From the NCBI GenBank assembly GCA_046313675.1, contig JBKBXU010000062.1, forward strand, positions 1 through 17,033: 17,033 bases of DNA. Reading direction: 5' to 3'. Numbering within the stretch: position 1 is the first letter of the stretch; every line of letters starts with the position of its first letter. Under the pieces are notes generated by a model. It was given only the letters and a program-made list of their open reading frames with translations. It made no database searches and was not told where the DNA came from. A program made the position numbers and the translations under genes. The stretch comes from JBKBXU01 sp046313675. GTDB taxonomy: Bacteria; Bacteroidota; Bacteroidia; Cytophagales; Cytophagaceae. Shown one piece after another: positions 1-7,119 of this stretch.

Positions 1-228
1 CCCGTTTGCCTCTTCTTCCTCCCGGCCATCAAGAAATATGGCCAGCAGAACAATGGCAATGGAAATTATGAACATTAGAAACCGCTTGTCCTTATAGAGA
101 GGACGGGTAGCTTTTTTATAATCATAAACTTTTTGGTAGTCGTTCAGGAGTTTATTGAAATCTTTATGCTTATCAATCGCTTCATCACCAGGGGTAGGCT
201 TGTTTCGGTTTATTTTATATTTTTTCAT
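1..228 (-). CDS. Small single-pass membrane protein, partial (3' end beyond left edge)
   Basis: The reading frame starts at the ATG at 228 and stays open to base 1, giving 76 visible residues; the C-terminus lies outside the window. The first 50 or so residues are hydrophilic and rich in Lys, Asp and Tyr. A hydrophobic segment follows at about 50-66 (FLMFIISIAIVLLAIF), then an acidic stretch (DGREEEEANG). The positive-inside rule suggests a cytoplasmic N-terminus and an extracytoplasmic C-terminal part. Its ATG overlaps the stop codon of the ECF sigma factor gene (TAATG), so the two are probably translationally coupled. That position is where an anti-sigma factor or a sigma-linked membrane partner would sit, but no zinc-binding anti-sigma (ZAS) HxxxCxxC motif is visible in the 76 residues. 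The family was not recognised; a role as sigma partner is inferred from context only. Confidence 0.7.
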   Translation of the reverse strand, partial: MKKYKINRNKPTPGDEAIDKHKDFNKLLNDYQKVYDYKKATRPLYKDKRFLMFIISIAIVLLAIFLDGREEEEANG

Positions 229-803
229 TATAATTTTCTTGTCTTTAGATTAACAAACGTTCTGATTTTGTTAAGGATTCTGTAGGTTTTTACTTTGGCG
301 TTATTTTCCGTTATCTTAAGTACATACCCAACTTCTTTAAAGGATTTGTTTTCAAAAAAACGCAATTCAAGATATTGAATTTCATCTTGGGAAAGCTGCT
401 CAAAAGATTCAAGAAGGATAGCTTCATTGTCTTCATTGTCAGTCAGTTCTATCTCGTTCTTCAAATACTCAAGTCCTGCATCTTCAATGGATACTGAACG
501 AATGCCCTTCCCTGCTCTGACAAACATATTCACCTCATTGGAGGCTATTCGGTAAAGCCATGCAGAGAATGGCAGTCCCCGGAACTCATACCTTTTTATA
601 TTCATTATGGCTTTTAAAAACACCTGAGAGGTAAGATCTGCCGTGGAATGCTCATCGTCCAGGCGTTTGTAAATAAACAGAAAGATGCGCCTGAAGTATT
701 TTTCATACAAAGGGGCAAAATGACGAGAATCCGTTTTTGCTTTTGTTATCCAACGTAGCTCTTCAGCTATTTCTTCCCTGGTCTGATGATTATGTGTACT
801 CAA
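228..803 (-). CDS. RNA polymerase sigma factor, ECF subfamily (sigma-70 family)
   Basis: This 191-residue protein has the two-domain layout of ECF sigma factors. A sigma-2 region at about 28-96 includes DLTSQVFLKAI (region 2.2, core RNA polymerase contact) and FSAWLYRIASNE (region 2.4, -10 recognition). An acidic linker at about 105-130 is followed by a sigma-4 helix-turn-helix at about 135-183 (KSFKEVGYVLKITENNAKVK). The length is normal for the family. The only plausible start is TTG at 803: an in-frame stop lies at 816-818 and the next in-frame Met is inside the sigma-2 domain. A candidate promoter lies at 842-873. The stop overlaps the ATG of the downstream membrane protein, suggesting sigma factor and membrane partner are co-expressed. 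The regulon cannot be read from the sequence. Confidence 0.93.
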   Translation of the reverse strand: MSTHNHQTREEIAEELRWITKAKTDSRHFAPLYEKYFRRIFLFIYKRLDDEHSTADLTSQVFLKAIMNIKRYEFRGLPFSAWLYRIASNEVNMFVRAGKGIRSVSIEDAGLEYLKNEIELTDNEDNEAILLESFEQLSQDEIQYLELRFFENKSFKEVGYVLKITENNAKVKTYRILNKIRTFVNLKTRKL

Positions 804-804
804 G

Positions 805-825
805 TTAACAGCTTTTTAGAATCAT
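805..825 (-). other. Possible six-codon leader ORF before the sigma factor
   Basis: A mini-ORF (ATG at 825, peptide MILKSC, TAA at 805-807) ends one base before the TTG start of the sigma gene. If transcription starts from the predicted promoter at 842-873, this is the first AUG on the message. Reinitiation from it could supply ribosomes to the poor TTG start. A six-codon ORF is easily produced by chance, so confidence is low. Confidence 0.2.
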
Positions 826-841
826 AATGCAGGCGGGCAAT

Positions 842-873
842 GAAAGATACACTCTTCAGCTATTTATTTCAAA
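842..873 (-). promoter_or_regulatory. Candidate Bacteroidota-type promoter of the sigma factor gene
   Basis: On the minus strand TTTG (870-873) is followed after 20 bases by TATCTTTC (842-849). This matches the Bacteroidota housekeeping promoter (-33 TTTG or TTG; -7 TAnnTTTG) with one mismatch in the last base of the -7 element. Transcription would begin near 835, giving a leader of about 30 bases before the TTG start at 803. Confidence 0.4.
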
Positions 874-885
874 AAATTTTTAAGC

Positions 886-1902
886 CTACTTTATTTTTCC
901 TGTAAACGTCTTTAAGTAATCCGGGAAGGCCATTTTCTGAAAGGCATCTTCTTTAAAATAATAGAGAACGGGCTCCAGAAACTTAGGGGTCATGTACTGA
1001 GGGACCGGCATAATTAACTCATTGCGCTCATTGAAGAATAGTACAGCAGGGAAATCCATTTTTTCTTTTAAAGCAGCAACGGCCAGTGTATGGTATTTTC
1101 CGGTGTTGCCCAGTCTCTGGTTCAGTATGGTGATGGTGTCTTTGGATTCAGCATGGAAACGTACGGGGTAGAAATTTTCAATTAGGAAAGCGGCAATTAC
1201 CGGATGTGTATAGCTGGTGCTGTCCATAACCCGGCAGCTGACGCAATTTGTCTCTTCCATATGGACAAAGATCTTTTTTGGGTTTTTTTGATTTAAGTCC
1301 AGGGCTTCCTGCAAATCATACCATTTTACTTTTGCCTTCAACTGCACTTGTTTGCCCGGGGTGAAGGTAGAGTCAAAATATGCGATAAATTCATTAATAT
1401 TTGCCTGAGTGAGCAGGTTTTCCTGATAATAGACAAGGATGGGCGCTATAGTCTGAGCGTCCAGATAACCCGGCACAAGAGCGGAATTCTGGAAATCACC
1501 GGTCATAAAAAGGGTGGACGGATAGGAGCGCCTTTCAGGTAAAAATTTATACGTCAGCTCATGGGTTCCACGGTTGCCGGTTTCTTTGTTCACATAAGTT
1601 TTTCCCTGATAGCGAATGGTGTCTCTGGTTTCCGCATTAAAATATACAGGATAAAAATTCTGGTTGATATAATTGGCGACTTGTGGATCAGAATAGGTAG
1701 ATGCCATCATTTTTTTACACCAGCCACACCAATCGGTAGCAACATCTATAAGTATAGGTTTTGGATTTGACTTTGCCAGTTTTTCTGCCTCTTCAATGCT
1801 TATCCAATTCACAAGGCTCGATACTTTCTGAGCCTCAGAGAGGCGTGGCATACATAAGGAAATTAGTAAAAAAATGATGCTGGCTAGTCTGTATAAATAC
1901 AT
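886..1902 (-). CDS. Secreted tandem thioredoxin-fold protein
   Basis: The frame could start at a GTG at 1935. The ATG at 1902 is preferred because it begins directly with a signal peptide (MYLYRLASIIFLLISL, cleavage near SEAQ) and because a TAnnTTTG element overlaps the GTG. The mature protein holds two thioredoxin-like domains arising from an internal duplication. In longest-frame numbering, domain 1 (about 44-170) has WCGWC (C70, C73) and a cis-Pro at YP139. Domain 2 (about 205-328) has NCVSC (C231, C234) and a cis-Pro at FP296. Both contain NFYPV followed by a similar block. Domain 1 resembles the Thioredoxin_7/DUF255 type used for periplasmic disulfide reduction or isomerisation. Domain 2 lacks the usual Trp before the first Cys and may differ in redox potential or partner. 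The protein likely acts in the periplasm; its substrate is unknown. Confidence 0.88.
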   Translation of the reverse strand: MYLYRLASIIFLLISLCMPRLSEAQKVSSLVNWISIEEAEKLAKSNPKPILIDVATDWCGWCKKMMASTYSDPQVANYINQNFYPVYFNAETRDTIRYQGKTYVNKETGNRGTHELTYKFLPERRSYPSTLFMTGDFQNSALVPGYLDAQTIAPILVYYQENLLTQANINEFIAYFDSTFTPGKQVQLKAKVKWYDLQEALDLNQKNPKKIFVHMEETNCVSCRVMDSTSYTHPVIAAFLIENFYPVRFHAESKDTITILNQRLGNTGKYHTLAVAALKEKMDFPAVLFFNERNELIMPVPQYMTPKFLEPVLYYFKEDAFQKMAFPDYLKTFTGKIK

Positions 1903-1934
1903 TACTATTTGGTTTATAGGTCTTAGATTAATCA

Positions 1935-1942
1935 CAAATTTA
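1935..1942 (-). promoter_or_regulatory. Candidate -7 promoter element of the tandem thioredoxin gene
   Basis: TAAATTTG on the minus strand is a perfect match to the Bacteroidota -7 consensus TAnnTTTG. Eighteen bases upstream lies TTTTCG (1961-1966), only a weak -33 element. Transcription would start near 1928. This excludes the GTG at 1935 as start and leaves a leader of about 26 bases before the ATG at 1902. Confidence 0.42.
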
Positions 1943-2004
1943 ATAATTCTGTAAGCTTAACGAAAACATTAAGGCCTTTCATCTGTAGAAAGGAGTTTTT
2001 ATGC

Positions 2005-2589
2005 TTACCGTGGCAAAGCAAAAACGAATAAAGTGAGGGCTATAAAGCCTATAAACAAAAAGGCAATGTGCAGCTTTTCGTTTTTATGAAACCAGGCTGC
2101 CAATAGGGAAAGTGAAACCCCTAATGCACGTATGATATTTTGCACCATTACATTTCCCATATCTTCATACACAAATGAGCTTACAATGGCAAGAATAAAG
2201 TAAAGGGCGAAAAAGAAAAAGAGCAACCTGGAGTTGGTGTAAAAGTATGCTTTCATATCTGTGGTCTTGTCACGAAATGAAGGAAAAAGAACTACGCTTA
2301 TCAGGTGGAAAAGTAGGATTGGGAAGAGACTGTAGATAAAATAGAAAATGCTTTGATTGATGTATTTGGCACGTGGCCAAATTCCGTACCAGTTCTGAAT
2401 AAAGAGAAGAAACGCAAATATGGTCCAGGCGATGTGTGGCCAATACTCACGAATTGCCCTCCTCTTTCTCATCATCGTGCCCCATCCGACAAAATATTCT
2501 GCTCCTATATAGCCGAATATTATGGCAATAAATACCATCAAGTATTCAACTTGTGAGAAACCCTGGATTTCCTGAGGCATTTTTTCCAT
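2005..2589 (-). CDS. Six-helix membrane protein of unknown function
   Basis: This 194-residue protein has about six hydrophobic segments: near 14-32 (EYLMVFIAIIFGYIGAEYF), 49-66, 80-103, 123-142, 151-167 and 173-191. There is no signal peptide and no recognisable catalytic motif. The gaps between helices carry Arg/Lys clusters (MMRKRRAIREYWPH at about 39-52) that place those loops in the cytoplasm. Start is the ATG at 2589; a second Met at codon 4 is an alternative. It lies 45 bases downstream of the pterin dehydratase gene on the same strand and could be the last gene of a transcript with that gene and the histidine kinase. The family was not recognised. Confidence 0.75.
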   Translation of the reverse strand: MEKMPQEIQGFSQVEYLMVFIAIIFGYIGAEYFVGWGTMMRKRRAIREYWPHIAWTIFAFLLFIQNWYGIWPRAKYINQSIFYFIYSLFPILLFHLISVVLFPSFRDKTTDMKAYFYTNSRLLFFFFALYFILAIVSSFVYEDMGNVMVQNIIRALGVSLSLLAAWFHKNEKLHIAFLFIGFIALTLFVFALPR

Positions 2590-2634
2590 TGGCTTGATTT
2601 GAATTTTGCCTTAAGATAGGAAATATAATTTGTT

Positions 2635-2865
2635 TTATGCCAAAAGGTCAATTTCCTGTGCCATTTTATGATCTTTGTCGGTAACGGTATTTCCGGCGCT
2701 ATGGGTAGTAATGCGGATATGTACCCGATTCCAGGAATTTGTCCACTCTGGATGATGGTTTAACTTTTCAGATAGCAGGGCAACTTTTGTAATGAATGCA
2801 AAAGCTTCTTTGAAGTCTTTAAACTTGAATGATTTTACTAAATGATTGTTTTCTTCTTTCCACAT
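2635..2865 (-). CDS. phhB: Pterin-4a-carbinolamine dehydratase (4a-hydroxytetrahydrobiopterin dehydratase)
   Basis: The 76-residue product matches the PCD/DCoH family. It dehydrates the 4a-hydroxy-tetrahydropterin made by aromatic amino acid hydroxylases (EC 4.2.1.96) so the cofactor can be recycled. The signature is clear: EKLNHHPEW (H37, H38, P39), a second His in TTHSAGN (H55) and the following TVTDKDHKMAQEID. These correspond to the three active-site histidines and the Asp known in this family. Start is the ATG at 2865 (MWKEENNHL), the usual start in Bacteroidota relatives; the frame is open to a TTG at 2889, which would overlap the kinase stop. It lies 10 bases after the histidine kinase gene. 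No hydroxylase gene is in the window, so its pterin partner must be elsewhere or its role is different. The symbol is assigned by family only. Confidence 0.9.
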   Translation of the reverse strand: MWKEENNHLVKSFKFKDFKEAFAFITKVALLSEKLNHHPEWTNSWNRVHIRITTHSAGNTVTDKDHKMAQEIDLLA

Positions 2866-2875
2866 AATTACAAGA

Positions 2876-4864
2876 TCAGAATTGATCAACAGTTAAGGGT
2901 GCTTTTCTGTTTGGAATCCGAATAATAAATGTTGTTCCCTGCCCTTCTTCACTTTCCATTTGTATAGTCCCTTCCAGTTTTTCAACTGAAATTTTTACAA
3001 TATACAGGCCAAGGCCGGTGCTGTGACTTGAAAATTCACTGATCTTATAGAACATTTCGAAGACCTTCTCCTGGTTTTCTTTGGCAATACCTATTCCGTT
3101 ATCACGGAATTCTATGACTGCTTCCTCTTCGTTGCTATCAATGAGTATATCCAGGTAGGATCGTTTAGCCTGGATATCCCTGTATTTTATTGCATTTTCT
3201 ATGATATTTTGAAAAATTGATGTTAGTATGGTTTTTTCAGAGAAAAACGGTGTTTTTTGATCTACCCTGATGGTGTAAGACACATTGCCAAAATCTGTAA
3301 GGATACTCAGATTCTCCAAAACATCTTCTGTAATTGCCTTAAAGTCTATCTCCTTATACTGTACCCTGGAACGGTTAATTTTGGTAATCATCAGGAGATC
3401 AAGGACGATGTTATCCAGCTTCTTTGCACTTTTATGGATGTGTTGAAAATATTCTGCAGAGTTTTCCGGCTTATCTTTTAAGCCCACAGCCGCCAATCCT
3501 ATGATGGATTTTAGGGGGCCTTTTATATCATGTGAAGCTTTGTAAAGAAAAGAATCCAGTTCATTAATTTTGGACTGTATAATGCTGTTTTGGATGGCTA
3601 TGGCATCGGTTCGCTCTTTTACTTTTATTTCCAGTTCCTGATTTAGTTTTTTATTAAAGGCCTCACTTCTTCGTATGGATTTGATACGCTCTCCTAAGGC
3701 AAGAGAAAATAATATGATCTCAATTAAAGCACCAATGTTTATAGCATAGGAAGTCAATATCATAGGTGGAAGGATACGCATCAGGCGTAATCCATTTATT
3801 AAAAAAGCTATAAAGAGAACTGAAAAGCCCAATATAAAGAAGCGTGCCGGTTTATATCCTTTAAAATAGGCCAAAATTGCGGTGGTATAGGCAATTCCAA
3901 AAGGGATAAGGTCTATAAAAAGGACATCCTTCAATTCCGGAAAAATGGTTATAGCCAGAATAAAGGTGGCAATCCTGAAAATGATGAACGTGTTTATAAT
4001 TTCATTGATCAATGGCAAGCGGATGCTTGCTGTCAGGAAGTATTTTGTATATAGTAAGAGGCCTACAACCATCATTAAAAGAGCTATTGAAGGCATTGAA
4101 TTATTAATACCCGGACTCTTAGGCCAGAGATATTGAAACCCGAGCCCATCCTGACAAAGTGAAAGAAGTCCTACGCTGATAATATATAAAACATAAAACA
4201 GATATGCTTTATCCTTGATTGTAAAAAACAAGAACAGATTATAAAAAGCTATAATGAGTATAATGCCATAAAAAATGCCCAGGAAAAAGTATTCTGATAA
4301 GGCATAGGAAGCAAACCGGTTATAGGTACGTATGCAAAGGATAAGACGCGTTGCATGTGCATGCTCAAAACGGAGGTAATACACTTGTGGTCCGGAAGAA
4401 ATTTTAGGTAAAAGAAACTCAAAATTCTTATGTTGTATTTCCCTCTCTGAAAAGCTTAGGAGGTCTCCTGCTGTTCTTTGTTCATACTGTCCTTTTGCAT
4501 TTTTAAAAAACAGGTCAATACGGTTAATTTTGAAATGAAAGGATTCCAGCAACCAGTTTTGTTGGTGATGGCTTCGGTCGTCTATTACAAATTTAATCCA
4601 GTAGGCAGAACTTGTATTGTAATTTTCGGGGTAAATGTTTTTAATGGTCTTAAATTTTGTGGCAAATTCCTGAGATGAAACGTCTTCAATTGTCAAGCTT
4701 TTGTCTGCATCTTCCAGATACGTACCAAAATCCAATTTTACAAAATGCTCATCATCTCCATCATAAAGATACAGTGTTTCCTGGGCATAAGCAGATGACC
4801 AAATAAACAGAAGCAGAGGAAGAATAGCAAAGAATCTTGTCAAGTGCGCGTATTGGTAAAACAC
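2876..4864 (-). CDS. 7TM-DISM sensor histidine kinase
   Basis: The 662-residue protein begins with a signal peptide ending near AYAQE (about 28). An extracytoplasmic sensor of the 7TMR-DISMED2 type (about 30-180) follows, then seven membrane helices (about 190-395, 7TMR-DISM_7TM), a short coiled coil (about 396-437), HisKA with the phospho-acceptor in SHDIKGP (H445), and a HATPase domain with N-box FQNIIENA (N557), G1 DNGIG (588-592) and G2 TGLGL (616-620). All kinase motifs are intact. No response regulator gene is adjacent, so it is an orphan kinase here. In related proteins the DISMED2 domain is thought to bind carbohydrate-like ligands; the ligand here is unknown. Start is uncertain: GTG at 4864 or TTG at 4843, both giving a good signal peptide; an in-frame stop lies at 4880-4882 and there is no early ATG. 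Confidence 0.93.
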   Translation of the reverse strand: MFYQYAHLTRFFAILPLLLFIWSSAYAQETLYLYDGDDEHFVKLDFGTYLEDADKSLTIEDVSSQEFATKFKTIKNIYPENYNTSSAYWIKFVIDDRSHHQQNWLLESFHFKINRIDLFFKNAKGQYEQRTAGDLLSFSEREIQHKNFEFLLPKISSGPQVYYLRFEHAHATRLILCIRTYNRFASYALSEYFFLGIFYGIILIIAFYNLFLFFTIKDKAYLFYVLYIISVGLLSLCQDGLGFQYLWPKSPGINNSMPSIALLMMVVGLLLYTKYFLTASIRLPLINEIINTFIIFRIATFILAITIFPELKDVLFIDLIPFGIAYTTAILAYFKGYKPARFFILGFSVLFIAFLINGLRLMRILPPMILTSYAINIGALIEIILFSLALGERIKSIRRSEAFNKKLNQELEIKVKERTDAIAIQNSIIQSKINELDSFLYKASHDIKGPLKSIIGLAAVGLKDKPENSAEYFQHIHKSAKKLDNIVLDLLMITKINRSRVQYKEIDFKAITEDVLENLSILTDFGNVSYTIRVDQKTPFFSEKTILTSIFQNIIENAIKYRDIQAKRSYLDILIDSNEEEAVIEFRDNGIGIAKENQEKVFEMFYKISEFSSHSTGLGLYIVKISVEKLEGTIQMESEEGQGTTFIIRIPNRKAPLTVDQF

Positions 4865-4958
4865 AACTTTAAATATAAATCATTTTACTCTAATTTTTCA
4901 GTATTCATCCGAAAATCTAGTGCAATTCTATATGCTTACGTAACTTGATTGCCTGATG

Positions 4959-5900
4959 TTAAAACAAATCAGTGATTTTTGCAAGAAAGAGGAAATAGAA
5001 TAAAATATAGAGCATTCCTTCGTACCGGTTGATGATTTTGTCTCTTGTGGTGAAAAAGAACAAAACAGTAGCAAAGACCATAAAGGGGAGGGCAATTCGC
5101 AAAATCGGATCGGGGATGATCAGATCTTTTAGCAATGAGGCAACTCCCATAATGGCAAGGGCATTAAAAATACAGGACCCGAGTATGTTTCCCAGTGCCA
5201 GTTCTGCATTGTTTTTTTTAAAAGCATCTATACTGACAAACAGTTCAGGCAGAGAGGTTCCTAAAGCGATGGCAGTGGTTGCAATCAAGCCCTTTTCAAT
5301 GTTCATAATCTCCGATATGCCGATCACGGATTCAATAGCCCAGTTTCCTCCGGCAAACAGGAGGCCAAGGCTTAGGATGAAGATGAAGTAATATTTTTTT
5401 TGTACCGGTTCTCGTTTTATGTCTTTTTTGCTTATGCCGGGCGGCAGTATGGGGGTGGTGCTGAGGTAGACCATGTATACAGTAAAGGCGGTGAGGGAGA
5501 ATAGGCCTTCCCAAAAATTAAACACACCATCTATACAGGTAATGATCAGAAATATAGCAGAACCCAAAAGAAACTGTATGTCGATGTCTGAAAAATTAAA
5601 TTTCAGGTGGATAAACTTTTTGGCAATCAAAGAAGAAAAGCCAACGATAAAAAAGATGTTGGCTATGTTGGAGCCAATGACATTTCCTGCAACGATTTCG
5701 GTAGAACCCTTATACACGGAAACAAGTGAGGTAACAAGTTCCGGAAGGGAGGTGCCTGCTGCTACAAGAACAACACCTATTACAAAAGGAGAGAAACCAA
5801 GTGATACCCCTATTTTTTCGGCGGACAAATTGAAATAATCCGCTGCTTTTATTAATAAAAGAAGGGACAGGCAAAAAACAAAGATCCATACCAATATCAT
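4959..5900 (-). CDS. Calcium/sodium antiporter, CaCA family (YrbG-like)
   Basis: This 313-residue membrane protein has the two inverted alpha repeats that define Ca2+/cation antiporters. Repeat 1 has GTSLPEL (49-55) and GNVIGSN (72-78); repeat 2 has GTSLPEL (214-220) and GNILGSC (237-243). The acidic residues E54 and E219 and the Asn/Ser residues of these blocks line the ion site in structurally solved relatives. About ten hydrophobic segments are seen, in two groups of five around a hydrophilic loop at about 153-170 (GISKKDIKREPVQKK). The length is typical of bacterial YrbG-type exchangers. It lies in the inner membrane and probably exports Ca2+ in exchange for Na+ or H+. The ATG at 5900 is two bases after the stop of the S2P protease gene, so the pair is an operon. 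Confidence 0.94.
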   Translation of the reverse strand: MILVWIFVFCLSLLLLIKAADYFNLSAEKIGVSLGFSPFVIGVVLVAAGTSLPELVTSLVSVYKGSTEIVAGNVIGSNIANIFFIVGFSSLIAKKFIHLKFNFSDIDIQFLLGSAIFLIITCIDGVFNFWEGLFSLTAFTVYMVYLSTTPILPPGISKKDIKREPVQKKYYFIFILSLGLLFAGGNWAIESVIGISEIMNIEKGLIATTAIALGTSLPELFVSIDAFKKNNAELALGNILGSCIFNALAIMGVASLLKDLIIPDPILRIALPFMVFATVLFFFTTRDKIINRYEGMLYILFYFLFLAKITDLF

Positions 5901-5902
5901 GA

Positions 5903-6985
5903 TTAATGCTTAAGAACGGATTGAACCATTAAAAACTCATGAACATTGCTTTGGTTTATTACGCCAATCAGTTGATTATTTTCAAGCACCGGGAAGAAGG
6001 AAACTTTTGTTTTCTGAGCAGCGGCAAATACCTCGGTAAGTTTTTCATTTGCTTCAAAGGAGTTGAATGTTGTTTGCATGATCTCTGTTATGTTGACATT
6101 CATTTTCTGGTCTCTGAGTGCTTCCAGAATTCGGTTAGTCGTAACAATTCCAAGCACCTGGCCATTTTCCTCTACTATAAAATCCTGATCCGAACCCGCC
6201 AGAAGTTTGTCAACAGAATCTTTGACAGTATCACTCGGGTGGAGCTTTATAAAGTTGGTTATCATGGCATCACGGACTATGTAACCTTTTAAAAGGTCAT
6301 AATGCTGTACATGGATATTTTCCGCATAGGCAGCATAAAACACAAAAAGTCCGATAAAGATAAGAATAAAATTTGGCCCAAATACGCCCAGTATGATAAA
6401 TCCTATTGCTGCTGCCTGGCCGATTTTTGAGGCAATATTTGTTGCCTTTACCCTGTCCAGCTTCATGGCAAGTAGCGCACGCAGTATTCTTCCCCCATCC
6501 ATAGGGAAGGCCGGAATAACATTAAATATTACCAGCACCACATTTACGGAGAAAAGGTAAAACAGAAAATGCTGTCCCGAAGTAATGGTAAGACCTTCCG
6601 GTTCTGTGGGTGCCTGATCGAAGTTGATAATAAAACTTAGTAAAAAGGCTATGACAACATTTACGGCAGGCCCGGCGGCGGCGATAATAAGTTCTTGTTT
6701 TGGGTCTTCAGGCATTTTTTCCAGGCTGGCAACCCCTCCAATGGGAAGCAATGTAATTTTCTTGGTACCAATCCCATACCTGCGGGCTGTTAGCGAATGC
6801 CCAAGCTCATGAAGAACCACACATCCGAAAATGGTAAGTACAAAACCAACGGTCAATAAAATAGTGTAGGTATCGCTGCCTTTGCTCATTTCCAAAAAGA
6901 CAATGTAACTTATAAGCAGAAGAAAAGTCCAATGTATTAATACTCTAATTCCGGCAATTCTGCCGATGTTCCATGACCACTTCAT
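5903..6985 (-). CDS. Site-2 protease family (peptidase M50) zinc metalloprotease with tandem CBS domains
   Basis: Start is placed at the ATG at 6985 (MKWSWNIGRIAGI), the usual beginning in this family; the frame is open to an ATG at 7030 that would add 15 residues unlike the family. The 360-residue protein has about six membrane helices. The zinc motif HELGH is at 59-63 and the third ligand is Asp163 in NVIPAFPMDGGR. PIGGV and AAAGPAVN blocks are also typical. Two CBS domains follow at about 236-290 and 299-353. S2P-type proteases cut within membranes and often release membrane-held regulators such as anti-sigma factors; CBS pairs bind adenine nucleotides and could gate activity by energy state. 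No anti-sigma substrate is adjacent. The stop is two bases before the Ca2+ antiporter start, and the upstream gap carries a strong inverted repeat. Confidence 0.93.
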   Translation of the reverse strand: MKWSWNIGRIAGIRVLIHWTFLLLISYIVFLEMSKGSDTYTILLTVGFVLTIFGCVVLHELGHSLTARRYGIGTKKITLLPIGGVASLEKMPEDPKQELIIAAAGPAVNVVIAFLLSFIINFDQAPTEPEGLTITSGQHFLFYLFSVNVVLVIFNVIPAFPMDGGRILRALLAMKLDRVKATNIASKIGQAAAIGFIILGVFGPNFILIFIGLFVFYAAYAENIHVQHYDLLKGYIVRDAMITNFIKLHPSDTVKDSVDKLLAGSDQDFIVEENGQVLGIVTTNRILEALRDQKMNVNITEIMQTTFNSFEANEKLTEVFAAAQKTKVSFFPVLENNQLIGVINQSNVHEFLMVQSVLKH

Positions 6986-7024
6986 AAAAATAATGCTAAA
7001 AATTATGTTAAACCTGTACCTTAT

Positions 7025-7066
7025 AAACATATAAATCGCAATAAAGTTAATGCTATTTATATGTTT
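7025..7066. repeat. Inverted repeat in the divergent S2P / glycosyltransferase intergenic region
   Basis: Arms 7025-7040 and 7051-7066 are complementary at 15 of 16 positions (the outer 12 perfectly; one C/T mismatch near the loop) around a 10-base A+T-rich loop. The two outer bases after a single further mismatch also pair. The repeat lies in the 134-base gap between the S2P protease start (6985) and the glycosyltransferase start (7120), transcribed away from each other. It has no T tract and is not at a gene end, so an operator for a dimeric regulator or a 5' leader hairpin fits better than a terminator. Confidence 0.6.
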
Positions 7067-7079
7067 TTAGAGTGCACTT

Positions 7080-7089
7080 CAATATATTG
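7080..7089. repeat. Short perfect palindrome CAATATATTG
   Basis: A 10-base perfect palindrome lies 30 bases before the glycosyltransferase start codon, just beyond the larger inverted repeat. It could be a second half of a regulatory region. In A+T-rich DNA such a short palindrome may be chance. Confidence 0.25.
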
Positions 7090-7119
7090 CGCTAGTAGGA
7101 ACGACGATATAAATCATAA

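Noticed and set aside
1975..1993. Hairpin CCTTTC-ATCTGTA-GAAAGG followed by AG and five T on the plus strand, resembling a rho-independent terminator
   Set aside because: Both flanking genes are on the minus strand, where the hairpin is not followed by a T tract. The stem is only 6 bp, so chance is likely.
4936..4943. Palindrome TTACGTAA in the gap before the histidine kinase
   Set aside because: Only 8 bases in A+T-rich DNA; expected by chance and with no second copy nearby.
5029..5838. Long plus-strand open frames of about 120 codons opposite the Ca2+ antiporter gene
   Set aside because: They lie antisense to a clearly conserved membrane protein gene, show no family features of their own, and arise from its codon composition.
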